DNA of 64,000 bases, from NCBI GenBank assembly GCA_014904845.1, contig MU119250.1, positions 124,001 to 188,000 of the forward strand. Reading direction: 5' to 3'. Source of the stretch: Acephala macrosclerotiorum. Lineage: Eukaryota; Ascomycota; Leotiomycetes; Helotiales; Mollisiaceae. Numbering within the stretch: position 1 is the stretch's first letter; every line of letters begins with the position of its first letter. The notes beneath the pieces were generated by a model, which was given only the letters and a program-made list of their open reading frames with translations, had not been told where the DNA came from and did no database searches. A program made the position numbers and the translations under genes. Below, piece after piece: positions 32,997 through 46,303 of this stretch.

Positions 32997-35900
32997 TCAT
33001 GGCCACCATCTTGTGCGTTTGTCCTTGCGGTCTTCGCTTCTATCTTCGTGCCTCTTCCACACTTTCGCGACTATTGAAGAGATCCCTTTTCTCCTGCTAC
33101 CCTCAGCCATATCATTACTTCTGAGTGATACATTGTTTAGTTCATGTAGTCCCAGGCTCAGGTCACTGAGATCCTCTAATGGCTGCTCCAAAGGTACAGC
33201 GATGGGCTGCGTTTGGGTGGTCGACACTTCGGGCCCTGACTTTGATGTCGATTCCTCAAGATCCGGGTCTGATTCCCCTGATGTTGAATTGCTCCGCATT
33301 CGAGGGGAAGTACTTCTCGACTCCTCTACTGGTTCGGAGGACGTGGCACTACCTGAGCTGGACACCGTGGATATAGAGGCTATGCGCAGCGGCGAGTATT
33401 CCTTGCATGGTATGACCAAGGAATTTGGACGTTCGCTACACTTCAGTTCCGTACCATTTCCAAATATGAAGGCACCTTGAAGGTACGATTGGATGGCAGC
33501 GCGCACTGTTGCATTTGACGAAGGCTTTCTTTTCGATTGAAGCTTCTGGATATGTCTGATAGATGCATTTTCAGCCTCTTGGTGCGTCTCGATGAGTTTT
33601 GGTGGCGACGCACACCAATGAAGACCTTCCGCAAGGCCGTCGTTCCGGCTGTCGAGGAACGTGTGTACTGTCGAACCCATAGCTACCAAAAGGTTCTGAT
33701 AAAGTGGGACATTGGACCAAGATCTGCAGGTGATCGAGGCCGGCACGATAGGTGGTCGCAAATTCCTGCAGAAGAATACTACGGGATTCTCAATGGTCAA
33801 GTGCGTCCATGGTTGATTGACCAGAGCGCGACGAATTCCCATAGACTGTTTGTTCTTAAGTGCCTCTTGAAGGTCTACTCCCAAGATGTATTTTGGGGTG
33901 AGATCCTCGACTAAATGAAGCTTGTTTACTGCTGATTCTAGAGAAACCGCTATATCACTTATTGTGTGCCAAATTTTGGCTAGGAGGACGGGAAAATCTT
34001 CCTCCACAAACACGCCTGGGCCAGCAGTATGTTTCCGGATCTTCAATCCGAAACTTTGCTTAAGAGCATTGCAGGCAGCTAACGCTCCATCCGAGCTTGG
34101 TTGTCCAAAGAAACGAGGGTCATTCTTAGAGACGGCTCGATCTCCATCGTAGATTTCATAATGATTCATTGTGACCATAGAGTGAGCCATCTGAAGGACA
34201 ATGCTCGCCTGAGGGAGACACCAGCCGGTTTCCTGGCCATAGTCGAATATAATAGCATTATCATCTGTCGTAGTGTTGATTATGTCGAGGAGATCGTTCT
34301 GCTGAGATGTTGATATGGCATTTGGTATGGATACAGGTTCTCTAACATATGTGCCCTGTAGCGTAGCCCATGATAAAATCGATAAACCCGCTGTTAACTC
34401 GTATCTCTGGATGTGTTTGACCGAAGGGCATGCTTGGGCTCGAGATGGTCCGACCTCCAAGGCATAGTTAGGGGTGCCAATAACAACATTCGCCTTTTCA
34501 ACCCAGCCTAAAAAGCATCTTCTGTCCATCAATTGTTTTGGATCAAGCTCCCTATACCAATCATCGATTCTACGTAGCCTCAATATTTGTGGTATTGAGG
34601 CAATCTTGCGCGACGGTTGCTTGGCCTTGCTTTCGAAGTGCCATTGTATAGCGTCGTCATCTTTCAGTTCAGTCATTGGGATTATCACAGACTTCAATCC
34701 ATGGGCAATCAGCCCGTCCTCGTAAGCTACGAAGCTCAGACATCTACTCGCGAAAGCCAGGTTCGCAAACGATATTTCGAGACCATGACCTTTTAGCCTT
34801 GGTCGGATAGCAAACCCATGCGCAATGACATTATAGGGGAACAGCGAATGCCAACATGTCAGTGGATTCATGATGCTCTCCAAAGGATCCAACGTGACAT
34901 GAATTATCTTCTTCGGATGCTCCGAGGATTCCTGTTTCGTACTTGCGCCTGAGCGCATTGCCCTCACTGAGACATGAGACTTGCAAATGTTTTGATGTGG
35001 GGATACGCGAAGCACAGCACTAAGCCAAGAAGCAGCGGCTGCTATCTGACCTTGTAATCGATATGATGCCCAAACTATCATGGTAACTCCACGCTGAGTT
35101 TGAGAAGATGCGTCTTCCACAGGAAACATTTGTATACTTATGCCACCGGTAGAATCTCTAACGGCGACTGCGATAGGCAATTAGCTTCATGAACTGAAAA
35201 ATGGATTGGAATACGGGATACATACGTTGTAGGTTGGAGGAAAGGAAAATTTCGAGACATCTGACAAGGCATTGGCCAATCTCTGGCCACTGCCTGAGGA
35301 GGTACTCCTCGCAGTTTATGGCTTCTGCAGCTTCGTCGGTCCCAACAATGGTTAACATTTTCGTTAAACTGCGTTCATGAGACCGAACCGAAATCAAGTT
35401 ACGAAGACCAGTGAAAGCAGAGTACTTGAGCTCTACACTTTCTGTCCATGGGAGAGCAGCTGGCCAACATTCGAACACAGCCCTCCGAACCTGATCGGAT
35501 TCAAGAAATATCCTGAAATTTTCACGGAGCATCTTGAATGATAAGGTGGCGACAAGGTCGGCTTCAAGGGTAGGAAGCTCGCCTTCATTCTCGTCCCCCT
35601 CGATTTCAGCATCCATCTCATCGTCTGCGTCTTCTATGGCCTCTGTAGCCTCATCAATATCTTTTTCAATCTTAGATCTATCGCTTGGTTGCGTGCTCTC
35701 AAAGAATCGACGAATCAAGTGCGCGGCATTCGTGGAGAACTTGCGGATGAGCTTGGGAGCATATGCTGGAAGTGACGAAGGTGCCTCAACGCGCAGATGT
35801 TCTGAGAACATAACAAGACATCGCTTGAAGTTGTTCTCGAACTTCTCAAGAGATGTTTTGCGAATGGCCTTCTGAAATAAGTCATGCAGCTCAAGATCGT

Positions 35901-37848
35901 CCAAGAGCAGGTCCACAAGTTGTTGCTGATAAATTGGGTCTGCATTTATAGAAGATGCCGACGACAGCGTGCTCTGAGCTGTGACAGAGAAGACCATGCT
36001 TGCAAGGGAGTAAAGGCTGGAATTTGAAGAATGTCGAGAGATGGCTGGATTCTGGGCCGGGACGAGCTGAGAAGGTTCATCTAGCAGAGGTGAGACCCCC
36101 AGGGCTCTCGACACACTTGGCGAGTCGTGTACTTTTACGTCCGCGTTCTGCTCCTCCAATGGTAACCGAGACACATCTATTGGTTCTTCTGGCCGGCTTG
36201 AAATGGTATAGTGAGATTGTGTTGAATGCTCTCCGACCTGATCATTTGTCCCCGACCCTTCTCTAGTCCCAATTTGTCCATAAGTTCCAGAGTAGTCCGA
36301 CATTGTGGGGCGGGGTTCCGGCCTCACCCATCCTCCACCCCCTCTAACATCCACAAGCTGATCAGACAGGGATTTAGAAGGCTGTGTATAGGAGGGGCCA
36401 CTAGATTTTTCTTCGTCAGGAGGAAAGTGGATCTCCCGGTAATACTGGCGAAGGAGCTTCCGAGAGGCTGAATCCAATTGGCCAAGATCTTTCACTTTGA
36501 CGTTCGTGTCCACGCAGTAGGCTCTGCCGTAATTTACAAAGCATTCTGTATCAAGCCTTGCCCCGTTCTTTGAGGGCCTTAGTCTCAAAGGCGACTTGGT
36601 TATACCAGTGATGTTCAAGTCGATGGGTTCTGAGGTAATATCATAAATCAAACCGTGCTGATCGAGATTGATACGGCGAGCCATATAGCCCTTACCATCG
36701 TATGTCGTGACAGGTAAACACTGACAAGAACGGTCGTTTCGCCTGACCACAACAAATCGTCGAATTTTGGAATAAACATACTGGCCTTGAGCGACCATGT
36801 AGCCCACTTGACTCTGGAATTGTTCATTTTCACTTTCGGCGTTCGCCGCCGCTCCGGGGTTCGTCCATAATATTTGGAAGACTCGTCCACATCCGAAGAA
36901 TCTTTTATAGCCAGTCTTTCTTATCTTATAGCTGGGGTCAAGCCTCTCGCTGTCGCCGGATCTGGGGTTATCAGGTACTTCTATGGGCGGGCGTGCACTG
37001 CCATGTTTGCTCGTATTTGAGCCAAACTGGGCATTCGATTGAGGAGTGACCGTCGCATCCAGACTGGTAGGCCACTGGCACGAAAGTGGGCCAGCAGTTG
37101 AGAGAGCAGGCGGGTCGTTGTATAAAGGGCCTATTTCGTAATTGTAATCTTGCAAATTGTAATCTTGCAAAGTGTAATCTTGCAAAGCTACCCTCTCTAT
37201 TCCTGCGGTAGTAGACTCGACGCCGGCACCTTCGTAAGCAGCCTTGCACGGAAATAAGTTGCGATCTTGTTGTGCGCTCGAGGTTCGACGAGAACCAGGC
37301 CATCTAGCAGCCAGAATCGTCAGCTGTGTACGAAATGAAAGATATGCTAGTGAGCGTACATGAATTCTTCAGCGCCGTTGTATGCTTCCTGTTCGCTGCT
37401 CCACTCGGGACCCATAAGCTCGGTTGGGCTACTGAATTGGGCGACAGATGGGGGTCGTCTTCGGCCGTGTCTGCTCGACCTGGTTGATTGGTGATATCGG
37501 GGACTTTCCTGATATCCATCTCGATGCTGCCGTCGAGGATCACTGCAATTGTCAGCACTGGGTTTGTATCCTGGCATCAGAAAATCACAGATTTTTCTTC
37601 CTTCAACTTACGACGAAATCGGCCCGCTGGTTTCTACTGCATCCTGCCCCTGATATGTGGCTGGAGGTTCTTGGTAACTTTGGGACCCTTGGCGCTCATC
37701 TGAATACTTGCGAAAGGTCGTGCCATCTTCGTCTTCTTGTCAGCGTTTCCCCCCAACAACGGAAGCACGCTGAGCACCGACCGTAATCCGTCCAATTGAC
37801 ATACCACCTCCCAGTCTCGGGCTCAGGTACCCACTGAGCGTCTGCCAT
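32997..37848 (-). CDS. large fungal protein: DUF6590 N-terminus plus conserved C-terminal core (paralogue P, 1540 aa)
   Basis: Five exons on the minus strand: 37848-37782, 37735-37612, 37542-37360, 37303-35226 and 35167-32997; frame closes at 1540 aa. Exon 1 has a weak GTCGGT donor, so the first 22 residues are less certain. A tandem LQDY(T/N) repeat lies near residue 165. Residues about 249-410 match fungal DUF6590 (FFGCGRVFQILWTNP, KIRRFVVVRRND, CQCLPVTTYDGKG). Residues about 600-817 form a helical, acidic middle region ending in EEYLLRQWPEIGQCLVRCLEIF. The C-terminal core, from about 818, has TCWHSLFPYNVIAHGFAIRP, a middle block FDYGQETGWCLPQASIVLQMA and GAFIFGNGTELKCSE. The core is a widespread but unnamed fungal family. 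The next gene (38566-43390) is its paralogue with a different N-terminus. Function unknown. Confidence 0.8.
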
Positions 37849-38565
37849 AATGACGGACAATGACAATTGCAAAATGTAAATGAGGCTGCGTAGTGGTGAC
37901 GGAGAACCTCGGAAGAGTTATTCATCACGTGCAGTAGCCGCGAGATCTCGAAGTGGCTCTGCTTGCTAAAGGATAATGGTGAAAGAATCCACAAAGGACT
38001 CGTAGTGTGATACCAACTTAGGAATTTAGGAGGTATGAGAGATGCTCTTGGGATAATGTCGCAGCAAAGCAAAGTTTGCAGAAGAGGTTGGGTTACTCGC
38101 GGAATGACCTAAGCGGCAGCCCTTCGGAGAGCCTGCGATGTGGCTGCAGGATCCTCATATTCATTCGCACGCTTAATGTCTGACGAGGCTGTGTATCAAA
38201 TTTATGCGACCTGTGGGAGGGATTGAAGCATGAACAGCAAACACATGAGGCTGAGCTACACTAGGGTGTCATCGTTCCATGACGTCTCCAACACTTTGAC
38301 AACTCATGATTCTTCTATACTCTCGCTATATGATGCAATCTGAGTACAGTATGTATAGCTGTCAATGCTATTTCAACAAAACGAACGAAATCGAGGACTG
38401 GGCTCAGTGTTAGGAGGCCCTAGCCTTTGCATCGAAAAATTCGTCGCTGAAGCGAGTCCGGAGGGACGATCACGAAGACAGCGGTCAAAGTGAAGATTTC
38501 CTCCTTTATGCGATACAGTTGTATCCAGTGAAGAGAAATGGAATTTCGATGAAGAATCGTATTTT
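37849..38565. other. intergenic spacer between paralogues P and Q
   Basis: About 720 bp; 3' region of Q and promoter of P. No other gene supported. Confidence 0.4.
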
Positions 38566-41500
38566 TCATGGCTTCTGGACTTCCCAATTACTGCTCTGCT
38601 GAGTCCTGCTCTCAGCTTTCAAGGTTGAAACAGGTATTCCAGATCTTTTAGGCAATCGAGATATCCTGTTCTTAGCCACATGTCCCTTCTCAGATTTCTG
38701 TAACCATATTGGTTCACTACTCAGGCCTGGTATGATGTCGCTCAAAGTGTTCGTGTTGAGCGTAAAGGAGGCCTCGTTACTTTTGGTCGAACTCATGTCG
38801 CTAAGTAGCCTTGGTGTTGATGGGGATGGTGTTTCAGGCTCCGAGGTACCATCTGTCAGGTGCAGACTATTCGAAGTTGCTTCACTCGAGACAGTTGATG
38901 AGTCTTCGTTCAGAGACATAGCTGTCGAAAAAACCTCAGGAAATGTTCTTTTCGTATCTCTGCATGCCATTACAGGTGATCTGCTCATGACTTGGACTGC
39001 TTTGCTTCGGCTTATAGGACAGCATTTCGGATCTTCACACAACGCCTTCTCGGAACACTTCTGCTCTTTGGAGTTGCCGAATACGAGACAGCTGTCCGGA
39101 TGCTTGTCAAGGAGCGATAAGAGATAGTTATTCGGGGGTGATTTGCCGCCAACCCTAAGTCTCTGTGCGTGGTAAACGGGTGGCGAGATCCCATGCCCGT
39201 GCGTTTGAATGAGATCTCGACCAGCTTCCCATTCTAAGTTTTCACCCAATCCGTTAACTTGGCGTTCGAGGAATGACCGAATGATAGATCCAGTCGTTAC
39301 CAAGTACTTTCGTCCTGTTGGAATCGATCTCCAAGTCTTACAAATGTTCTCCAGTTCTGGGACAATTGGCGGTTGAATGTTGCGCACCATGAGGACCAGA
39401 GGCTGTACCTGGGTCAGAAGCGCCCACGGTTGATCAACCTCAACCTCCTTGACGTTGATACCATTCTGCAACGTCACAATATCCCTGAGGTCAACACCCT
39501 TAATGGTTGCTGGGCTCGTAGTCTGTTGTGAGCCTAGGGCCGCCCCTAGGTAACTCAATAGATGCCAAAACTGTTGCAGGATCTGGCCAAAATCTTCATC
39601 TTCTGGTGAATCTACATCATTCCGAATCTTCACTTTCAATTTCAGGCTCTTTCGAATTGCGGCAAGTGCTTCAGCATGACCGTCCGAGTGTGGGGAGGAG
39701 AATCCTGCACATCCACTCTCGCTCTCATATGAGTTGATTTCCCTCCTTGTAGATCGGTAGTCGTAAGCTGACTGAGGGACCGCTTTATATAGAACGTAAT
39801 CACAGAACCTTAAATGAGATTGGGCTAAGTGTAGAATGACGCTCGTCTGTGGAAGATACCAGCCAATTTCCTGACTGGCATCGAACACGAGAACTAGTTG
39901 GTCTCTCGAAGCGGCGCAGATCCGAAGTAGGCTCTTATAGCTTGAGGCTGCCAGCATTCCTTGTTGGAAGATAGATGTCGATGTGAACGGGCCAGATCCA
40001 ATGGGTAAATAATTGGGAGATGTGATTCGTGGGGTGTTCGTGCTCGTACGGGCTTGGGATCGGTCGAATTTTATGGGATAATCCTTCGTTCCTATGGTTA
40101 TGTTTGCTTTTGCAGCATACCCTAGGAAACAACGTCGGGTAAATAGTGATTCTAGCTTGAGGTCGTGCAGTACTGCTCTGTCCTTGAATTTCGGCAACGC
40201 CAGAACGTCAGACAATTGAGCTATCTTCATATCTTTCTGCTTCAATTTGTCTTCAAAATGCCACTGCAAGGCATTGTCCTTTGGCAAGACGAACATTGGT
40301 ATCAAGACGGAGGTCAAACCGTGAATGACAAGACTGGAGGGTTCGGTGACGAAGCTTAAGCATTGACTAGTCAAGACCATGTCGACAAAAGCAATTTCGA
40401 GGCCTATGCCTTGCTTCCTAGGACGAATCGCATGGCCGGATGCAAGAACATAGCCGGGAAACAGATCGTACCAACAAGAGTTGGCTGGTTCGATAGGGTC
40501 TAGACTATTGAGCCGTACTTCGATCCTTTTCCCAGTATCACTTCCTGCCGTGACTTCCTTGATCTCAGGACTATGATTCGCTGCCCAAACGGAGGCTGCA
40601 GAGCGGTAGACAACGTCATGGTCAGTACGGCGAAAAGCAGCGCATATCCATGAGAAGGCCGCTGCAAATGATACATGGAGAGTGTACGGGGCCTCGACGG
40701 AAACTAGGACCTGATTTGCTTCATTGCTATCTTTACGAAGATCTAGCGTAATGCCATCCGTGCTGACAGTAATGTTATTGCGGTCTTTGCGGTGTTAGCA
40801 GTCTTCGCATCTGAGCGATGGTGGCAACTCACCTTCACTTGGCTGCTTCACAAAATCATTCAAACCTCTAAGGAGCACGTCGAAGATTTCAGGCCAATTT
40901 TCCTTCAGGTAATTTTCCGCGCTCGTGCCTTGTGCGTTCTCATTGTCGCCGGTGATGGTAAAGATATTTTCAACCCGCCTCTTCGACGGTGGCAAGTCCG
41001 CAAAACAGGATGCCACGAAGTTTGGTAAATCCCACTGAGTATGATATCGTATTCGGTGTGCTTGGAGCGGTTCTGAGTCGGGTGGCCAGGACTTCGTCAC
41101 AGCTTGTCTTGTTGGATGAGCTAACGGTAGGCATGCAGAAATGTCCTCAAGCTTCAATAGTACACCATCGAGCACGCCAGATTCGGATGACCCTTGTTGG
41201 GTGGGTGCTCGAGATTCTGCATCCTTGGGTGAGACGATGTTAGTTCCATTTTCGCTTGGTTGGCTTGGTACAGCTCTATCTATCTCTAGGTTGATTTTTG
41301 ACGTGGCTTTTTCTTCCGCTACAAGGGCTTGTGAAGGAGAACCTATCGATACCTCGGTGTTGCGTGTGGCCATCTCTGGAATCTCGCTTTGCTTAGCAGG
41401 GTCATCCGTAACGTCCGATACAGTGTTAGACGGGACAGAGGAGGAGATGTTGGGGTCGTCTGCGAATCTGTTCAGGGCGTTCAGCCTGGTCTGATTGTCG

Positions 41501-43390
41501 GTTCTGACCCTAGATATGGAGCCGAATCTCAAGCTGAATGGCCGCCCTCCTCGGCCTCCTCGCCCGAGGACACTGGTAGTAGATGAATTAGATGTGACAA
41601 GGTCGGAGATACCGTAAGGGGGGAACTCCTTTGGTTTTCTACTCTCATATAGCCCTGCTACTGCAGCGCCTGCGAGACCTACACCTGCGATTTCGGTACC
41701 GCCTCTGACTCTGGATCTCGACCTTTCTTCTGACCGCCTGCGGGATCTGTTTCGAAAATGCTCTGTAACACCGGCAACTGAGGCTGTAGCAGCGCCAGCT
41801 TTTGTGATTCTGCTTCTCGCACGAGCCCAACGATCATCATGATCATCATCAGAGTCGTAATCATCGCGATACTGGACCCAACGTATTGGCGGGCTTCGGG
41901 TTCGGCTCCGGCCTCTATCAACTTCCTTCTTGTTTGTTTCACAATTCGCAACATATTTTGCAGGCGAAGCAGCGATCCCAGCACCAGCTAAACTGAGAGC
42001 AATCTTGAGCTTTGGGGGTAAGCTTCTAGATCTCGACCTTGATATAGATCCGTGACGTTGTCTAGATCTAGATCTAGACCTCCACCTTGATCTGGATCGA
42101 CTTCTGTCGTCTCGATTTTCACCATACCGACTTCTAGCTCTTGTGAGAACCTCGGCGCCGATAGCTCCCAAGGCTATGCCTCCACCTTGCTGGTAGGCTG
42201 TGGCGTGGTTGAATACAGGTGCACAGCCGTATTGGATCATTCCTAATTCGGGGTCAACGCCAGGATCAGAATATGTGCCAATAGATCTGGCTCTCGACCG
42301 ACTTCTGCGTCGGTCCTCTCGAGCATCTTTCCTTCCTCTTCTACTCTCGTACGCTCCAGCCACCGCGGCACCTGCGAGACCTGAATAGACGGTGTCGGTG
42401 CCAGCTCCGATGTCTTTCATTTCATTTTGTTTTCCCTCTGTAGCCTCGATCAGTATGTCTCATCTAAGCATTTCAAAGGGAGAGCAAAATACCCCAGCAG
42501 TCTTGGGACATTCAGGGCTCTGGGAACAAACAGAGAAGAAAGGGGAATATTGCTACGAAATGTGAGACTTACTCCCTCGCTCCGCTCTGTGGCTTGCCAG
42601 CAATGCAGTTGCTCCCGCACCAGCCAATGCCCCTTCTGCTAGATGGCTTTTGTGACTTGGGCTGTAACTCCGGCTGCTTTCTCTTCGGATGATCTTCCCC
42701 CTAATTTTGCCTCTCACTCGGGTACGACTTGGAGAGCGTCTTCGTTCGCCTGAGTTTAAAGATGAGTGTTCACGGACGTCTCGTCGGTAATAGTATTCCT
42801 CGTCGTCGCTATCTCTTCGCGGGATTACCATTGGAGGTGGTTTCGGAGCCTCTTGCACGATGATCTGCTGAGGTTCGGGAGCCCTTTCGCGAATAACGAT
42901 AGGTTGTGGGAGCATTTCTGGGCGACTGTAATACTCTGTCTCTCGTTCATACATCTCGCGAGGGTCGCGCCATTGCCCCGTTGGAGGTAGCCCACGTTCC
43001 AGTGATCTTGATCGTTCTCTTTCTCGCTCATAGAGTGCCGTTCTTCTGTTTTCTCGCTCACGTTCTGGATATCTCCTTTCAACATACTCGTCATTCATAG
43101 AGGAAGCACGCATGTCAATGGCGGACCGGGGTCTCCCAAATCGTTCATATCGTTCAAAGTCCCCGCGCTCATCACCAGGATATCTGTGTTCAACTTCTTC
43201 GACTCGGCTTGGTGTCACTCGGTAAGGGCGTACTCCTCCTTATCAGATCCATGGTCTCGTTATCAGAGAAGCTCGGAGACTTACCTCCCTTTGTTAATTT
43301 ATCCGACTCTTCCTCTATATCAGAGTCAAAATCATCTTGCCTGTCATCACGATAACTGGTCCTATATGCTGATTGTGTAGAGTCGGCCAT
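38566..43390 (-). CDS. large fungal protein: DUF3824/RS-rich N-terminus plus conserved C-terminal core (paralogue Q, 1530 aa)
   Basis: Four exons on the minus strand: 43390-43285, 43235-42573, 42437-40833 and 40784-38566; frame closes at 1530 aa. The N-terminal 250 residues are Arg/Glu-rich, then come two DUF3824-type pieces (HLAEGALAGAGATALLASHR; VYSGLAGAAVAGAYESRR with DPGVDPELGMIQYG) and long Arg-Ser repeats. A helical segment SAENYLKENWPEIFDVLLRGL ends exon 3, as in paralogue P. Exon 4 is the conserved core: SCWYDLFPGYVLASGHAIRP, GIGLEIAF, LVFDASQEIGWYLPQTSVIL and CLVFGNSKEQKCSE, colinear with P. Intron 2 (42438-42572) contains a copy of the 25-bp palindrome. Likely intracellular; role unknown. 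The shared core and swapped heads suggest domain shuffling after tandem duplication. Confidence 0.82.
42488..42512. repeat. 25-bp palindrome in intron 2 of paralogue Q
   Basis: Plus-strand arms AATACCCCA and TGGGACATT with loop GCAGTCT; the gene is transcribed from the other strand, so orientation relative to the intron is opposite to the OPT copies. Confidence 0.7.
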
Positions 43391-44087
43391 TGCATGCGAC
43401 TTGTGCGTTCAATGTCGAGAGAAGCCTGTTATTCCTGAAGCGTCACGTGTGCTAGCCTCGCGCTTGAGGTCTTCTCGAGATGCCGGTTTGCTTGAGATGC
43501 CTTTGAACGTGGTTGATGACGAGCAAACAAAGTTGTTGAGAGGATAAGCTGATATAAACGACGTACTGTGGCTGTCAGGTCGATGTCTCCGAAATATCAT
43601 GAGTTGGGACAAGAAGCATCAGGCTCCAAGTTCATCAGCCAAGGGAATGGTGTTAAGAACGCCATGCCCTCCCATTCGTGCGCTTAGGATGAAAGCTAAT
43701 TGGATAAGTCCTCTGCTCCGCGAGGACATTGAAGAAGGTTACCCGTCCCTCCAATAGACCAAAAAGCCTGTTAGAACAAACAAGAACAGGACGATGATAC
43801 CACACTTGTGGGATGAAAATAGACATGAAGAAACGCGGCCGTAAATTGAGCACTCATATTGGTTTCGCGGAATGATTGCTCATAGTCGGTTGATCCTATC
43901 AGGGTCTGTTTGACACTTTGCCTGGATGTTTTTGAACTGCAGCAAAATTATCTACGGATAGACATCGCAACGATGTGGTATGGCTACATGAAGGTATGAT
44001 GATACACCTAAACCACCCACCCATGCCAATATTTTGCCCGATGTACACTGTACAAATTCATCATTACTGCGAGAGATTTTCTCCAAA
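43391..44087. other. intergenic region
   Basis: 5' region of paralogue Q and 3' region of the CCDC47 homologue. A possible degenerate palindrome (AAGTCCTC...GAGGACATT) at 43706-43730. No gene supported. Confidence 0.35.
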
Positions 44088-45516
44088 TTATTGCCTTGAA
44101 GTCATCTTCTTCTGACTCTTCTTCATCTCTCGCTCCTTTTCCTTTTCGAGATATTTCTTTTGTCCCTTTGCATCAAGTGCTTTCAACTCAAGGTCTCTCT
44201 TTAGCTTCTTGACTTTCTCTCGCTCGAGGTTGCGTTCTTCTGCCTTCTCTTCCTCATCGGCTTTTTGTAGTCTGCGAACAGCATCATCGCGAGTAGTGCG
44301 AACTTTGCGCAGGACTTCGGGGCGGAAGTGGGCGCCTTGAACCAAGATGTCTGTGAGGCGGACGAAGTATTGGAATATTGGGAGGACTTTCGAGTAATCA
44401 CCGGAGGAAGGAACTCGCATAGAGAGATAGATGCGCTTCTTTGGGATGGTATCGTCAAGTCTAAAATGATTAGTTCCATGCTAGCCAAGTTTTTGAGATA
44501 AACATACTTCAATGGCTGATCAATTGGCTGGTCCGTGATGATGATGTGGTTCAAGAGTTCTCCAGCATCCTCAACGGCCTTGATTAGTTCAGGAGTAAGC
44601 AAGAAATTGGTAATCTCGGCGCTCTCGCTCATGACGGTAGCCCAAGAAGGGAGCTTCGGGGTATCCTTCGTGCTCGTGATGGAGACATCGTATCTGTCGT
44701 CGCGGAGCTGCTTCATGGTCTCCTTGTTCACAACAGCCCAGACAAATCCGTCGTAGCTGCTCTTAGTGTCCTTGCGAAGCTCGTGTGCGCCAGGGAGTTG
44801 GCCAGGGACTGTTAAGGCTTCTCTGCCATCGAATGGGTACAAGATAGCCTCCATCTGCTCAGATGGTGCTTGCATGCTGTCGAAGAACAAGCTCATGCCA
44901 TACTCCGCGATCAAGCTGAGAGGGCTGTAGCGCTTCAACAATGTGAGCTTAACATCGAGGAATGCGATATTCTGTCGTCCAGTCGCATAAGTCGTAAACT
45001 CCTGAGGTGATTTCTCCTTCAAGATATCTCCCGGAAGCTCGAGGCTCTCGACCTCTACCTCTCCTTCTGTGAGTTCCTTGGGAGAACCAAATCCAACCAG
45101 CGCGAACTCCTTTTGCAAGACTGGCGCATGCGCAGAGATCCATTGCTTGGCCTTCTTTCGGTTTGTGCTTGTACCGAACAAGTGGATAGCAACAATGACC
45201 AGAATCAAACCAAGAATCACTCCCTCCTGCTTGAAGTCGCTAGGAGAGTAGCGTTCATGGACGTTGTACCATTTGGTGTATGGAACTGCGCTTGCACCTG
45301 TAGGCAGAGCGCCTGAACCTGCGATGCTTGCTGCAGAGGGTGTGGCAGAGAAGGAAGCTGGAGAAGGGTCTGGAGCTCCAGCAAAATCCGCGAAATCTGT
45401 TATTGCATTAATAGCTGCGCCAATTGAACACATGCACACTTACCAGAGTCACCAGCAGGAATAGGCGAAGCAGATGGCTTGGAGCCTCCAAAGAGACCGC
45501 TGAGTAATGCCGCCAT
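44088..45516 (-). CDS. CCDC47 homologue (DUF1682 family), PAT complex subunit
   Basis: Three exons on the minus strand: 45516-45444, 45396-44508 and 44460-44088, introns 47 bp each (GTAAGT/GTATGT donors); 444 aa, the expected size. After a Ser/Pro/Ala-rich lumenal-type N-terminus comes one membrane segment (EGVILGLILVIVAIHLFG), then the cytosolic DUF1682 domain (NRKKAKQWISAHAPVLQKEFALVGF, LLKRYSPLSLIAEYGMSLFFD, YDGFVWAVVNKETMKQLRDDRYD). The last 80 residues are a Lys/Glu-rich helix (EEEKAEERNLEREKVKKLKRDLEL). In animals CCDC47 pairs with Asterix in the ER translocon PAT complex, which shields polar membrane segments during insertion. Divergent from the haspin gene. Confidence 0.9.
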
Positions 45517-46303
45517 CTTGGTGTTCACAAGTCAATGGTTGACTTTATGATTGTCCTGAAGACGATGGGAGATTGAGCGAGACCTCAGGATGGGGCTGTC
45601 AAGCTAAAATTACTAGTGTGCTCTAGCGCTGTAGCCTGACAGCCTTAGGCAGCAGCCGGTCACAGCTTCCTTCTTTAGCTCTTACTGCCGAAGTGTCGCC
45701 TTTCACAACGTTAGATCGCTCTTTCTGCCATCCACACCGCTCTAAATACGCAATACGAGCACCATGGCAACCACGCTGGCACTCCTGAAAGAGCTCCCCT
45801 TTTTCTTCCTTTGCTGTTGCTTCGAAGGAGACGTCGACGACGACGAAGATACAATGTAAGATACGGAACAAAGTAACCCCGGCATTGAGACTGAGCGCAA
45901 CTGATAACTTCACAGTTCATCCCTGACACCTCTCCTGGACAGGCTAGACCGGTGCGTATTTGTTTTGATTGTTCGATCTGGCGGCCCCTTTCATATACCG
46001 CGCAGAGAAGTTTTGGAAAGTCCTAGAGAGTCAGGGAAATTCATATGCGGTTCTACAGAGTATACTCCAACCACGTCATGGTGTTGATAGAGGGGTGCGA
46101 AAATAGAGTCACGTGGTCTTGATCCTCGCTACGAGCCGATCCCCCCTTTTCACTCCACCTACGAAGCATGGCGTGGCTGAGGGGCTGTTTGAATGTCCCG
46201 AACCTCTAGAAGCAATTTTCCATCACTTTTTTTGGGGGGGAATTTCTCGCACGAACCATGCTAACCAACAAGTTCAAGTACCCCACCTCCAAGCCCCGCC
46301 GCC
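45517..46303. promoter_or_regulatory. divergent promoter region of CCDC47 homologue and haspin
   Basis: 787 bp between two divergent starts. Contains half of the palindrome at 46192-46200 (AATGTCCCG, degenerate partner) and a poly-G run at 46230-46240. Promoter role is inferred only from position. Confidence 0.4.

Noticed and set aside
33689..33713. TGGGACATT inside paralogue P, as a possible palindrome copy
   Set aside because: The left arm matches at too few positions and the site is in coding sequence, so a chance half-match is likely.
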